Origin: JAPPLB01 sp965208945
GTDB taxonomy: Bacteria; Acidobacteriota; Terriglobia; Bryobacterales; UBA6623
DNA length: 64,000 bases
Reading direction: 5' to 3'
Assembly (NCBI GenBank): GCA_965208945.1
Contig: OZ242366.1
Coordinates: 930,001-994,000 of the forward strand
Below the pieces are notes generated by a model, which worked only from the letters and a program-made list of their open reading frames with translations, was not told where the DNA came from and searched no databases. Every line of letters begins with the position of its first letter. The first letter of the stretch is position 1. Below, one piece after another: positions 36,570-46,100 of the stretch. Both the position numbers and the translations under genes were made by a program.

Positions 36570-37022
36570 TCAGATCTTGCTCAGCACGTCCTGCACGTGG
36601 CCTCTCACCTTGACCTTTTCGTAGACCTCGGCGACCTTGCCCTGCGGGTCGATCACAAAGGTCGAGCGGACGATGCCCATGTACTTGCGGCCGTACATGG
36701 ACTTCTCTTGCCAAGCGCCGTACTGCTCGGCGATCTTGTGATCGTCGTCGGCGATGAGAGGGAAGGGCAACTTGAATCTGGTTTTGAACTTTGCGTGAGA
36801 CTTGACGCTGTCGGGGCTGACGCCGAGGATCACCGCGCCCTTTTCCTCGAAGGCCGCGTAGGAATCCCGAAAGCCGCAAGCCTCTATCGTGCAGCCGGGC
36901 GTGTTGTCCCTGGGATAGAAGTAGAGCACGACGGTCTTGCCCTGCAGATCCTTGAGTTCGATTTTCTCGCCCGTGTCGGTCACACCCGCAAAGTCAGGAG
37001 CCCTGTCGCCCACCTTGACCAT
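36570..37022 (-). CDS. bcp: Thioredoxin-dependent peroxiredoxin, BCP/PrxQ type
   Basis: A 150-residue peroxiredoxin that reduces hydroperoxides. The ATG at 37022 is chosen because GGAGG precedes it by seven bases; the open frame runs much further upstream without homology. The catalytic motif YFYPRDNTPGCTIEACGFRD contains the peroxidatic Cys44 and resolving Cys49 (CX4C, PrxQ-like). The C-terminal half has YGRKYMGIVRSTFVIDPQGK, typical of BCP. Convergent with ftsK. Confidence 0.9.
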   Translation of the reverse strand: MVKVGDRAPDFAGVTDTGEKIELKDLQGKTVVLYFYPRDNTPGCTIEACGFRDSYAAFEEKGAVILGVSPDSVKSHAKFKTRFKLPFPLIADDDHKIAEQYGAWQEKSMYGRKYMGIVRSTFVIDPQGKVAEVYEKVKVRGHVQDVLSKI

Positions 37023-37104
37023 GACGATCCTCCCGTGTTGATCTCGACCCTGAATCCACAGCGCGCCGCGTGCCCAGGCCAGGATGATATCATGCTCTCC
37101 GATC

Positions 37105-37941
37105 ATGCAGACGACCAGAAGAGCCTTCCTCACGCTTGCCGCTCTTCCCGTATGGGCGGATGCGATTCCCCTGGACGCCAAGCAAATACCCACGCGCAGA
37201 GCGGGCCGTGTCGAAACGGTCTTCAAATCGCCCGGACCCAAGCCGAACGGGCTCCAGGCGACCCAGGAAGGCTTGTGGATCATGGACCAGGGGAACAACC
37301 GCGTCTATCTGGTCGATTACAAAGACGGCCGAGTGCTGCGCGACCTGCCAACCGAAGCCGACAGAGCCAGCGGCATCACGTACGACGGCAAAGCTCTTTG
37401 GCTCGCTTCCACCTACAACCGTGAGTTGATTCAAGCCAACGCCAAGACCGGCAAGACGATCAAGAAGCATTTCACTCCGGGAGCGGGTGTGATTTATCAG
37501 AGGGTCGGCGACGCCCCGCCGCGCAGCAGCCCTCTGATCAAGAATGAACCCGCGCCTGCCGCCGCGCCCTCACCGCAGCGTCCTCGACCGCTCAATACGA
37601 CCGGCACCGGCGCTCACGGCCTCGAGTGGCGCGACGGGAAGCTCTGGGTGGCTGTCCCCCCCTCCCGCATGGTTTACCGCATCGACCCCGACAACTGGAT
37701 CGTCGAGGCCAACTTCCCCACCGCCGGGAACCGTCCCCACGGCATTGGCTGGGAAGGCCGCTTTCTCTGGGTCACGGACTCGAACCTGAATGCCTTTGAC
37801 AAGCATGACTCCGAAACAGGTGCGATCGTCGAGAGAATCCAATTGGCCGACAGCGACCCGTTGCCGCACGGAATGACGATCTGGCAGGGCAAGCTGTGGT
37901 ATTGCGACGATGTCGGCATTGTCTGCCGAATGGACTTGTGA
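37105..37941 (+). CDS. Tat-exported beta-propeller (SMP-30/YVTN-like) protein
   Basis: A 278-residue protein from the ATG at 37105, which places the twin-arginine signal TTRRAFLTLAALPVWADA at the N-terminus; an upstream ATG at 37084 is also possible. Repeating propeller blades are seen as GLWIMDQGNNRVYLVDYKDG, ALWLASTYNRELIQANAKTG, KLWVAVPPSRMVYRIDPDN and FLWVTDSNLNAFDKHDSETG. A proline-rich insertion lies between blades (about 150-170). Probably periplasmic; ligand or substrate unknown. Confidence 0.7.
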   Translation: MQTTRRAFLTLAALPVWADAIPLDAKQIPTRRAGRVETVFKSPGPKPNGLQATQEGLWIMDQGNNRVYLVDYKDGRVLRDLPTEADRASGITYDGKALWLASTYNRELIQANAKTGKTIKKHFTPGAGVIYQRVGDAPPRSSPLIKNEPAPAAAPSPQRPRPLNTTGTGAHGLEWRDGKLWVAVPPSRMVYRIDPDNWIVEANFPTAGNRPHGIGWEGRFLWVTDSNLNAFDKHDSETGAIVERIQLADSDPLPHGMTIWQGKLWYCDDVGIVCRMDL

Positions 37942-37957
37942 AGCTCTCGCTTGTCGC

Positions 37958-39073
37958 CTACTTGGCCCGCAAGCAGTAGAGGACGTTGTCGCGCGAACTG
38001 ATCAACAGCCGGTTCCCCACGACGGCAGGGGAAGCGACAACATCTCCCCCCAGCGTGAACTTCCATAGTTCTTTGCCATCGGCCAGGCTGACGGCGTAGA
38101 GATTGCCGTCGTAGGACCCGAAGTAGACAACATCCCCCGTAACGACGGGTGACGAATCCACGCGGCCTCTGGTCGGGAAGTCCCAGATGAGAGTGCCCGT
38201 CTCCCGATGGATGGCGTGCAAGCGCTTGTCACGTCCGCCGATGACGACCTTGCCGTCCACAACGGCGGGAGAGGCGAAGAAAGGGTGGGAGGTCTCGGGG
38301 TGGGAATACCGCCAGAGGATCTCCCCCTTCCGCCAGTCGATCGCAAGCACCTGGTTGCCGAACGTACCGATGTAAACGATGCCGTTTACGACCGAAGGCG
38401 TCGCCGCCACATAGTCGCCGATCTTGATCGTCTTGGTCTCTTCGCCCTTGGTGATGTCGATCACCCGGAGGTGCCCGTCACAGCCGGCCACAAAAGTCGA
38501 GTTGCCTTCGATCGCCGGGCTGCAATGAACGCGGTCCTCCGTGGCGAGGGACCAGTTCAGCTTCCCGCTCTTGGGGTCAAGACTGTAGAGATTGGAATCA
38601 TAAGAACCAAATAGGACCGCGCCGGGCAAACAGTTCGGCGAAGACAGAATTTCCGCAAGGCTCTCGAACGTCCAACGAGCCTTTCCGGTTGCGATGTCAA
38701 CGGCGTAAAAAAAGCCCTCCTCGTCGCCGAAGAAGACCGCGCCATCCTGAACACAGCCGGAAGCCGGCACGCCCAAACGGGCCTCATAGATCCACTTGCC
38801 ATTTCCTGTCTCGAGGTCGACGGCGTGAAACCGGCCGTTCATGTCACCGAAGTAGACCGTTCCATCAACGACTATGGCCGTCGAATCGATCGGCTCGGTG
38901 GCGTCGTAGCTCCACTCGACCTCCAGCGGAGGGGCGAGAGTCTTCTCCAGGACAGCGTTTCGCTCCGGTGTGCCGAGAAACAAGGGCCACTCTGCCGCGA
39001 AGGCGGTCGAGCTGATCGCAGCAAGCATCAGCAATCCCACCGCGGCCTTGATTTCATGTGCCTTGGCAGGCAT
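37958..39073 (-). CDS. Exported PQQ-like beta-propeller repeat protein
   Basis: A 371-residue protein from the ATG at 39073 (alternatives at 39088 and a TTG at 39106). A signal peptide (GLLMLAAISSTAFA) precedes tandem eight-stranded-propeller-type repeats with the 'V-GTVYFGDMNGRFHAVDLETG', 'AVFFGDEEGFFYAVDIATG' and 'VVYFGSYDGNLYAVSLADG' style signatures, shared with BamB and PQQ dehydrogenases (quoted in pieces). No dehydrogenase catalytic residues were recognised, so a binding or scaffold role is more likely. Convergent with the previous propeller gene. Confidence 0.75.
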   Translation of the reverse strand: MPAKAHEIKAAVGLLMLAAISSTAFAAEWPLFLGTPERNAVLEKTLAPPLEVEWSYDATEPIDSTAIVVDGTVYFGDMNGRFHAVDLETGNGKWIYEARLGVPASGCVQDGAVFFGDEEGFFYAVDIATGKARWTFESLAEILSSPNCLPGAVLFGSYDSNLYSLDPKSGKLNWSLATEDRVHCSPAIEGNSTFVAGCDGHLRVIDITKGEETKTIKIGDYVAATPSVVNGIVYIGTFGNQVLAIDWRKGEILWRYSHPETSHPFFASPAVVDGKVVIGGRDKRLHAIHRETGTLIWDFPTRGRVDSSPVVTGDVVYFGSYDGNLYAVSLADGKELWKFTLGGDVVASPAVVGNRLLISSRDNVLYCLRAK

Positions 39074-39118
39074 CTTCGAACAGAGCATGAGCTTCGAGGA
39101 TATCAATCCCGGGCCGGC

Positions 39119-39413
39119 CTAGCCTGCATTTCTCACCACGTGGCGAGGCGAAGTGCGTGAGAGGGCCGTCAGGACGAGGCGCGAGCCGTGAGGAGGAAAA
39201 AGGCGCGCGCAGGCGTAGCGGCCTTATCTGCTCCTTCGGTCCTCGGGTCACGAGACACGAAACACGGCCTTTTCCATTCCCCGGCCGTCAGATATTTCTT
39301 CAGGAGCGAACCAGTCCTCCGCCCATGGTTTTCACGAATCACGAGTCACGAAACACAAATCACGGCCTTTTCTCGCGTGCTTCGACCGTCGGGTGGTGAG
39401 AAATGCAGGCTAT
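39119..39413 (+). repeat. Long-subfamily palindromic repeat with heptamer run (copy F)
   Basis: Both family ends are present (CTAG plus GCCTGCATTTCTCACCAC on the left, and its complement on the right), but the interior is replaced by about 190 bases containing two runs of CACGAAT/CACGAGA-like heptamers (39247-39267 and 39333-39364). Located between two minus-strand genes. Confidence 0.8.
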
Positions 39414-39527
39414 CCATCATTGATGAGTGGAAGAAAGGCCAATACCGGAAAAACGGAAGAGGCGCCGGTTCTCAGTCACTTCTCCCGTCTGAAACTCGGC
39501 GCCTTCGTTGAGTACGGGTCTGTTTCG

Positions 39528-40754
39528 CTAGCGGCTGATTCCCAATGCCGGAACCGCGCCGTCCGTCAAGGTCAGCTTGAAGGGATTCTTCGTCAAGCTC
39601 GACGCCACGCCGTCGAAAGTGAGTTGCCGGCCGGAGCCCACACCCTGCCTCATCATGTTCGAAAGGCCGACCTCTACTTCCACCGGCCCGCCCGGGGTGC
39701 TGCTGAGGCTGATGGTCCTGGACCTCGCCGGCGCGGAAACCACATACAGGCGCATTCTCGGTGTCAGCTTGCCTCTGAGATCACCCCAAACCGAGTCACC
39801 CGAAGGACCCTGGAGGGTCTTCTTCAAATCCAGGAAGGCCCACAACAGCGGGTTATCCTTGCGTGATTGCTGTTCTTCCTCGTACCTGCGGACCGCGGCG
39901 GGCTTGATCTCCAGATCCGCCGGCGGTAGGGGACTGTTCTTGGCCAACGCCTTCAGGTCCTCGAGGCCGTCTTCGGTTCCGGCATAAGTGGTATAGACCG
40001 TTTTCAGGTACTCATCCACCTGAGTTCGACCCGCGGCCGGCAATGCGCCTTCCCCTTCGTAGGCCGCTGCGCGGGCGATGGAGTATAGAGCAAGTTCGTT
40101 CTTTTCAGGGTTGCTCTGGGCCAGGACTTCGGTCCCCAACCAATACGACACCTGGGCCTTGGTGGGATTGCTCTCGAGCACCGCCAGAAACTCCTTTTCG
40201 GCAGTCTCGTGGTCTTTGCGCTGCATCGCGATCCAGCCGAGGGTTTCGTGAGCCGTTTCTCCGATCTGTTTCGTTGCAGCGGCCCATTGCGCGTCGGCCA
40301 CACCGGCGGGCTTCTGCAAATTGAAGAGCGCGCCTGCCGCTGTCGCGCCGTCCTCGAGGATCCGTGGTTTCTCCGAGTCGCTGGCGCCGGGGTAGAGCAC
40401 CGCCGTCGTGGCGGTGATCGCGAGGTTGGCCTGGATGTCGCCCGGGATCAGCTCCAACACCTTCTTGGCCCATTCAACCGTTTCTTTCGCGTTCCCGGCT
40501 TGTTGGTGCGCCTGCATGAACGACTGCACACGTTCGGTGCTGTACGCCGTTTCGGGATATGACTTCTCCCATTCCTGCAGCATCTGCAGCTTCTTCGCTG
40601 CATCCGTTTCCTTGAATACGCCGTTGATCAGTTCGTACTCCTTCTGGTCTTTCGGGCGCTTCTCGGCTTGACCTTGAGCTGGCGGTATCACGGCGCCCCA
40701 GACAAGCATCAAGAGCGCGGCGGCCAAAGCGAAGTTTGTGACGCGTGTCAACAT
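39528..40754 (-). CDS. Exported helical-repeat (TPR-like) protein
   Basis: A 408-residue protein from the ATG at 40754. The signal peptide is FALAAALLMLVWGAVIPPAQ followed by GQA. The interior has TPR-like helices (AGNAKETVEWAKKVLELIPG, AMQRKDHETAEKEFLAVLES, PTKAQVSYWLGTEVLAQSNP). The C-terminal segment RTISLSSTPGGPVEVEVGLS with GRQLTFDGVASSLTKNPFKL is beta-rich and not recognised. Probably a periplasmic or outer membrane-associated protein of unknown role. Confidence 0.65.
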   Translation of the reverse strand: MLTRVTNFALAAALLMLVWGAVIPPAQGQAEKRPKDQKEYELINGVFKETDAAKKLQMLQEWEKSYPETAYSTERVQSFMQAHQQAGNAKETVEWAKKVLELIPGDIQANLAITATTAVLYPGASDSEKPRILEDGATAAGALFNLQKPAGVADAQWAAATKQIGETAHETLGWIAMQRKDHETAEKEFLAVLESNPTKAQVSYWLGTEVLAQSNPEKNELALYSIARAAAYEGEGALPAAGRTQVDEYLKTVYTTYAGTEDGLEDLKALAKNSPLPPADLEIKPAAVRRYEEEQQSRKDNPLLWAFLDLKKTLQGPSGDSVWGDLRGKLTPRMRLYVVSAPARSRTISLSSTPGGPVEVEVGLSNMMRQGVGSGRQLTFDGVASSLTKNPFKLTLTDGAVPALGISR

Positions 40755-41028
40755 GATCTGACTCCTAGAACAGTTTCTCTTCACCCTCGTGTCATTCGGA
40801 CCGGCCGTGCGGCTCCTGCTGCGCGGCGCAAACACTCGAACTCAAACGGGGAGTATATAGCAGGATGGAGCGGTTGGCAAGATCGCTTCTTGCTGAAGTT
40901 TCGTTTACCTCGGTGTGGGTCTTCGTGACGAACGGACACCCCTCGTCAACTTGGCCTCAGTCTGCAGAGACGGCGACGGGAGGCGTTCCCTGATCTGTTA
41001 CAATCCGTGCTCGCTGCAGGAGCGAATA

Positions 41029-42501
41029 TTGCCGGATCGAGTCCTCGATCTCAGCCTGATCGTAGTCTATCTTATCACGATCACGATCTTCGGCGTGCAT
41101 TTCCGCAAGCGCCAAGAGTCGTTGACCGACTACTTTCTCGGCGGCCGTGAAGCCCCCTGGTGGGCCATCTCCCTCTCGATTGTCGCCGCCGAGACGAGCA
41201 CCCTGACCATCATCGGCACTCCGGCCCTGGCGTTCGGCGGTGACATGGGCTTCCTGCAGGTCGTTCTGGGATATCTCGTCGCGCGGATCGTGATCTCGTT
41301 CCTGTTCCTGCCGGCTTATTTTCAGGGACGGATGTTCACGGCGTATGAGCTGATGCGCCGGCGCTTCGGTGAGCGGCTGCGGCGCTTCACGGCCGCAACC
41401 TTCCTGGTGACGCGATCGCTGGCCGAGGGTGTGCGCGTCTTCGCCATCTCGCTGGTGGTTTCCGTGGTTCTCGAAACGGGCGACCTGGCGTCGATCGTCA
41501 TCATCACCCTGCTGACGCTGATCTACACGTTCGAGGGAGGCATGAAGGCCGTGATCTGGACGGACTTCGTCCAGATGGTGCTCTACGTTTCCGGCGCCAT
41601 ACTGGCCTTCGCGATGATCCTCGGTCACGTGCCCGGCGGCTGGGCGGAAGTGCAGGCCCTCGCATCGGCTGAGGAGAAGTTTCGCGTATTCGATTTCAGC
41701 TTCTCCTGGGACACCGGCTTCTTCTCTGAAACCTACACCTTCTGGGCAGGCCTGTTCGGCGGCCTTTTCCTGGCAACCGCAACGCATGGGACGGACCAAT
41801 TGTTCGTGCAACGCCTGCTCAGCGCCCGCAATCGGGCGGAAAGTCGGTTGGCGCTCATTTCCAGTTGGGTTGTGATCGCCTTTCAGTTCACCCTGTTCCT
41901 CCTGATCGGCATCACGCTGTTCGTGTTGTATGACGTCACCGGCGCCGCCCCGCCGGAGCCGCTGGATCGCTTGTACCCGACTTTCGTTTGGTCCCATATG
42001 CCGCCGGTTGTTGCCGGCATCGTCATTGCGTCGATTTTGGCCGCCGCCATGTCGAACCTGAGCGCCGCTCTGAATTCCCTGGCCTCGTCGACGGTGATGG
42101 ACTTTTACCTGCCCTTGACGAAGCGCACCGATCTGACCGGAGCCGATCATGTCCGCATTTCGCGTTGGGCGACTCTCGCTTGGGGGCTCGTTCTGTTAGG
42201 GGTGGCTATTCTTGCCCGCTCGTGGGGTTCGGTGCTGGAGGCCGGCCTTGCCATTGCTTCCGTCCCTCTCGGAGCCCTGCTCGGCGTCTTTTCCCTCGGT
42301 GTGTTGACTCGGCGCGTTACGGAAGGCATGGCGATCGGAGCCATGATCTTCGGTCTCGCCGTGATTACCTATGTGTCCCTCTATACGAACGTTGCCTGGA
42401 CCTGGTACACGGTCATAGGAGCAACGCTGACGTTCACGAGCGGCTGGCTTGCTTCCCTGTTCTTCCGAGGAGAAAAAGGTGCGAGCGAGGGAACAAGCTG
42501 A
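41029..42501 (+). CDS. Sodium:solute symporter family transporter
   Basis: A 490-residue SSS-family transporter with about 13 hydrophobic helices. The TTG at 41029 is chosen because CAGGAG lies seven to eight bases upstream and the protein then begins MLPDRVLDLSLIVVYLITIT, directly at the first helix; the frame is open further upstream. Hallmarks include DYFLGGREAPWWAISLSIVA and ETSTLTIIG near the N-terminus, GGMKAVIWTDFVQMVLY, and ATHGTDQLFVQRLLSAR. It imports an organic solute with sodium. Its neighbours recycle peptidoglycan sugars, so an amino-sugar substrate is an inference. Confidence 0.8.
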   Translation: MPDRVLDLSLIVVYLITITIFGVHFRKRQESLTDYFLGGREAPWWAISLSIVAAETSTLTIIGTPALAFGGDMGFLQVVLGYLVARIVISFLFLPAYFQGRMFTAYELMRRRFGERLRRFTAATFLVTRSLAEGVRVFAISLVVSVVLETGDLASIVIITLLTLIYTFEGGMKAVIWTDFVQMVLYVSGAILAFAMILGHVPGGWAEVQALASAEEKFRVFDFSFSWDTGFFSETYTFWAGLFGGLFLATATHGTDQLFVQRLLSARNRAESRLALISSWVVIAFQFTLFLLIGITLFVLYDVTGAAPPEPLDRLYPTFVWSHMPPVVAGIVIASILAAAMSNLSAALNSLASSTVMDFYLPLTKRTDLTGADHVRISRWATLAWGLVLLGVAILARSWGSVLEAGLAIASVPLGALLGVFSLGVLTRRVTEGMAIGAMIFGLAVITYVSLYTNVAWTWYTVIGATLTFTSGWLASLFFRGEKGASEGTS

Positions 42502-42581
42502 AGTGTCGAGAGAGAGCAGAGCAAGGATGCCGTCATTTCATGGGAGAAACTCACGCGCGAGCGCGGCCGGCCCCGGGTCGC

Positions 42582-44966
42582 TCAGTAGAGCAGGTAACGC
42601 TGTCGCTGACGTAAGAAGGTTTGCGCCTCACGTTGCCAGCGCTGATAGATGGCGTCCGTGGATTGGTTATTGGCGAGGTCCTCTCGTGTGGATCTATCCC
42701 CGATCCATCGATCCGCTTCGCTGAGCATCACTTGATCGGGGTAGAGTTCCCGAAGTGAGTTCGCGATCTCGAGCCCCAGCCGCGTTGCGCGAACCGCTTC
42801 TCGGTCCACAATGGCGATTTGCACTCCGGAAATCGGAACACCGGCGAATTTTGAACTGCGTGGGGTCCGCTCGACAGCATAGAATCCCACGCCGTCCGGT
42901 TGTCTGCGGTTAAGGCGTTCGGCCAGCAGCCTGCCGTCGATCCAATCCGCTCCCACGAATTCAAACGGAGTGTCGGTCCCTCGACCGACCGAGTAGTCTC
43001 TGAGTCCCTCCAGTATCGCGATGCCCGGATAGAGCAGAGCCTGATCGAGCGTGCGGATGTTCGGCGACGGATTGACCCACGGCAACCCGGTTTCATCGAA
43101 CCACTGACCGCGGCTCCAGCGTTCCATCTCGATCACTTCCAGCCGCGCGCCAATCGCGCGCTCCTGATTGAACATGCGGGCCAGCTCTCCCACCGTCATC
43201 CCGTGACGGATCGGCATCGGGAAATATCCGATGAACGACCTCAGTTCTTCGTCGAGCACGGGACCCTCTACGACCGTGCCCGTAATCGGATTCGGCCGGT
43301 CGAGAACGTAGAACGGCACACCGTGTTCAGCGGCTGCCTCCATGGCGTAGGCCATGGTCGTGATATAGGTGTAGAACCGCGCGCCCACATCCTGGATATC
43401 GAAGACCAGCACGTCGACGTCGTCCAGCATGGCGGCCGTAGGGCGTCGCCGTCCGGGCTGGTACAGGCTGTAGATGGGCGCTCCATGCGAACCCGCGGCG
43501 TCGGGTATTTTCGCCTGATCCAGCACGCCGTCGATTCCATGTTCGGGACTGAAAACAGCGCTGAGCCGAACACCTTCGGCTTTGACAAGAAGGTCGATAT
43601 TCGTCCGTCCGTTGCGGTCGATTCCCGTCTGGTTGGTAATCAGCCCCACGCGCTTGCCGGCGAACGGCCTGAATCCGTCCCTCGCCAGAACGTCGAGACC
43701 CGTTAAGACTTCCGTAGCTTTGCGGCCGCCCGGCTCGCTCGGATCACCCGAGCGCCGTTGAAAGGCTTCCCTTCGCAGCCGGTTTTCGTCGACGGCGTCG
43801 ATGCCGGCCGCGACGGCGCTCGCCACGTGACTTCGCAAGCTGACGACCGACGTTTTCGTCGTCGGATGGACTCGATTGGTCAACAGGATGACAAACGTGT
43901 CCGTCACAGGGTCGATCCAGACCGAAGTCCCCGTAAAGCCGGAATGTCCGTACGAGCCCATCGGGAACAGGTCGCCCCGCACCGACGCGTAGCGTGAGTC
44001 GATGTCCCAGCCCAGGCCTCGAAGAGCCGCCTTCCCGGGCGGACTTTGCGGAGTCGTCATCTTGATGACGGAGAGCGGGCTCAGAATTCTCGCCTCGCCG
44101 AGCCGGCCCTGATCGAGCATCATCCGGGCGAAACGCGCCAGGTCGTCGGCCGTCGAGAAAACACCGGCGTGGCCGGCGACACCGCCCATGTAACGCGTGG
44201 TCGGGTCGTGCACAACCCCCCGCAGGATCTCGCCGGTCGGCAGTTGCTCGGTGGGAGCGATGCGCGGCTTCAACCCCGCTGCCGGCTTGAACGATGTTTC
44301 GTTCATCTCCAGCGGCCCGAAAATGTGCTCCCGGGCATACTCGTCGATACGCATGTCCGTCAGTTTCCCAACCAACTCCGCCAACAGCAGATAGTTGATG
44401 TCGCTGTAGATGAACCTCGAACCCACCGGCGCCACGGGAACTTCCGCGTACGCTTTCTGAATGCCGGTCTCGTACCCCGACCATTCAGGTTCCAGGTCCA
44501 CATCGGGGCGCAGGCCGGAGTAGTGTGTCAGCAACTCCCGTAAACGAATGTCCGACTTGCCGGATGAAAACGCAGGCAGGTGCTTGGTGAGCCGGTCGCT
44601 GAGGCGCAACTTGCCTTGTTCCACCAACTGCATCACCGCCGGCGCGGTCGCCATCACCTTGGTGAGCGACGCGCAGTCGAAAATCGTGTCCAGCGTCATG
44701 GGCTCTTTTGCCGGCTTCAGGCTGCGCGAGCCGTAAGCCTTGCGGTGCACGATCCGCCCGCGGTGACCGACCACCAGGACGGCGCCCGGCGTGACGCCCT
44801 CATCCACAGCCTGCGCGACGACCTCGTCCAGCACCGGGGAAGTCGGCCAATCCTGCGCCGAGAGGCGGGCGCTTGCCATCCCGAACAGCGTCGCCGCGCA
44901 AAGAACCAGCGCGATCACTCCGGACCCTTTCGGGAAAGACGCTATGCGGCGGCTCCGGCAGCCCAT
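42582..44966 (-). CDS. Fusion of a serine beta-lactamase-like domain and NamZ (DUF1343) exo-muramidase
   Basis: A 794-residue exported protein (signal GVIALVLCAATLFGMASA). The N-terminal domain is a class C beta-lactamase/DD-peptidase-type fold: SLTK (Ser100-Lys103) in DCASLTKVMATAPA, YSDINYLLLAEL for the YxN motif, and YGHSGFTGTSVW for the HxG motif. The C-terminal domain from about residue 424 is DUF1343/NamZ: RVGLITNQTGIDRNGRTNID, FSPEHGIDG, DIQDVGARFYTYI and PNPITGTVVEGPVLD. NamZ enzymes release MurNAc from the non-reducing end of peptidoglycan fragments. Convergent with the symporter; divergent from murQ. Confidence 0.85.
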   Translation of the reverse strand: MGCRSRRIASFPKGSGVIALVLCAATLFGMASARLSAQDWPTSPVLDEVVAQAVDEGVTPGAVLVVGHRGRIVHRKAYGSRSLKPAKEPMTLDTIFDCASLTKVMATAPAVMQLVEQGKLRLSDRLTKHLPAFSSGKSDIRLRELLTHYSGLRPDVDLEPEWSGYETGIQKAYAEVPVAPVGSRFIYSDINYLLLAELVGKLTDMRIDEYAREHIFGPLEMNETSFKPAAGLKPRIAPTEQLPTGEILRGVVHDPTTRYMGGVAGHAGVFSTADDLARFARMMLDQGRLGEARILSPLSVIKMTTPQSPPGKAALRGLGWDIDSRYASVRGDLFPMGSYGHSGFTGTSVWIDPVTDTFVILLTNRVHPTTKTSVVSLRSHVASAVAAGIDAVDENRLRREAFQRRSGDPSEPGGRKATEVLTGLDVLARDGFRPFAGKRVGLITNQTGIDRNGRTNIDLLVKAEGVRLSAVFSPEHGIDGVLDQAKIPDAAGSHGAPIYSLYQPGRRRPTAAMLDDVDVLVFDIQDVGARFYTYITTMAYAMEAAAEHGVPFYVLDRPNPITGTVVEGPVLDEELRSFIGYFPMPIRHGMTVGELARMFNQERAIGARLEVIEMERWSRGQWFDETGLPWVNPSPNIRTLDQALLYPGIAILEGLRDYSVGRGTDTPFEFVGADWIDGRLLAERLNRRQPDGVGFYAVERTPRSSKFAGVPISGVQIAIVDREAVRATRLGLEIANSLRELYPDQVMLSEADRWIGDRSTREDLANNQSTDAIYQRWQREAQTFLRQRQRYLLY

Positions 44967-45036
44967 CTATACAAGGTAGCCTGTTCACAAAGCGCCGGGG
45001 ACCGCATCAGCCGACTGATATACTGCGTGGCTCCCG

Positions 45037-45930
45037 ATGGCCGCGCCGACGACCGAGCAGCGCAACCCGGCTTCCGGCAATCTCGATCGGCTGTCCACAG
45101 CCGACCTTGTCGCGCTCATCAATCGAGAGGACCAGGCGGTTCCCCTCGCTGTCCAGGCGGTGCTGCCTCAGGTTGCCAAAGCGGTCGACGCGGTCGCGGA
45201 CCGGTTTCGGAAGGGAGGCCGTCTGCTCTACGTCGGCAGCGGAACCAGCGGCCGCTTAGGCCTGCTGGACGCCGTGGAGTGCCCGCCGACTTTCGGTGTG
45301 CCGCCGGATCGCGTGCAGGGCATTCTGGCCGGTGGCGTCAACGCGGTCTTCAGGGCCGTCGAGAAAGCCGAGGACGACCGGGAAGCCGGCGCCCGCGATC
45401 TGCGCGAGCGCGGCTGCCGAGCGGTCGACTCGGTGCTGGGCATCTCCGCGAGCGGCCGCACGCCCTATGTGCTGGGAGCGCTCGACTACGCCCGGTCGAT
45501 GGGCGCGCTGACGCTGGGTCTCACCTCGAACCGCGGATCGTCCCTCGCGACCGCGGCGCAGGTCGCCATCGTCCCGGCCACGGGGCCGGAAGTGGTCACG
45601 GGCTCCACCCGCATGAAGGCCGGAACCGCCCAGAAGCTGATCCTCAACACGATCTCGACGGCCGTCATGGTCCGCATGGGATACGTGCTCGGCAACCTGA
45701 TGGTCAAGGTGCAGCCATCAAACGCAAAGCTGATCGAGCGCGGCCGGCGCATTGTCTCCGAAGCGGCGAACTGCGGCCTTGACGAAGCCGCCGCGGCTCT
45801 CGAAACCGCGGGGAACGATGTCCGAGTCGCGATACTGATCATGAGGCACGGTTTCGACGCCTCCGAAGCTCAGCGCCATTTGGCCGAAGCGGGCGACAGC
45901 CTCTGGCAGGCTTTGGAGTCGAGCCCATAG
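45037..45930 (+). CDS. murQ: N-acetylmuramic acid 6-phosphate etherase
   Basis: A 297-residue SIS-domain enzyme that cleaves the D-lactyl ether of MurNAc-6-phosphate to give GlcNAc-6-phosphate. The SIS core LLYVGSGTSGRLGLLDAVEC followed by PPTFG carries the catalytic Glu. ISASGRTPYVLGAL and TGSTRMKAGTAQKLILNTIS are diagnostic of MurQ. No MurNAc kinase is in the window, so the phosphorylation step must come from elsewhere or from an unrecognised gene. A terminator-like hairpin follows, so nagA may have its own promoter. Confidence 0.95.
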   Translation: MAAPTTEQRNPASGNLDRLSTADLVALINREDQAVPLAVQAVLPQVAKAVDAVADRFRKGGRLLYVGSGTSGRLGLLDAVECPPTFGVPPDRVQGILAGGVNAVFRAVEKAEDDREAGARDLRERGCRAVDSVLGISASGRTPYVLGALDYARSMGALTLGLTSNRGSSLATAAQVAIVPATGPEVVTGSTRMKAGTAQKLILNTISTAVMVRMGYVLGNLMVKVQPSNAKLIERGRRIVSEAANCGLDEAAAALETAGNDVRVAILIMRHGFDASEAQRHLAEAGDSLWQALESSP

Positions 45931-46047
45931 CAGTCCGTGGTGAAACCCCGCGTAGCACCGAGAGCGGTGAGGCGCCCGGCTGACAAGACGCGACGAGGGA
46001 GCATATTGGACATATTCGACCGAGGAGCAACGCAGTTCAGCCGGGAT

Positions 46048-46077
46048 GCATCGCTGCTTGAATGCAGCGGTGCTTTT
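46048..46077 (+). terminator. Rho-independent terminator after murQ
   Basis: A 10-bp stem GCATCGCTGC / GCAGCGGTGC (one G-T pair), TTGAAT loop, then TTTT. About 118 bases past the murQ stop and 24 bases before nagA. Confidence 0.55.
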
Positions 46078-46100
46078 GCCACGGGCTGCTAACACTGCGC

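Noticed and set aside
40957..42150. Long minus-strand open frame opposite the symporter
   Set aside because: Antiparallel shadow of a clear SSS transporter; composition is charged low-complexity.
44580..45782. 400-residue frame across the NamZ-fusion start and murQ
   Set aside because: Out of frame with murQ, low-complexity, no domain.
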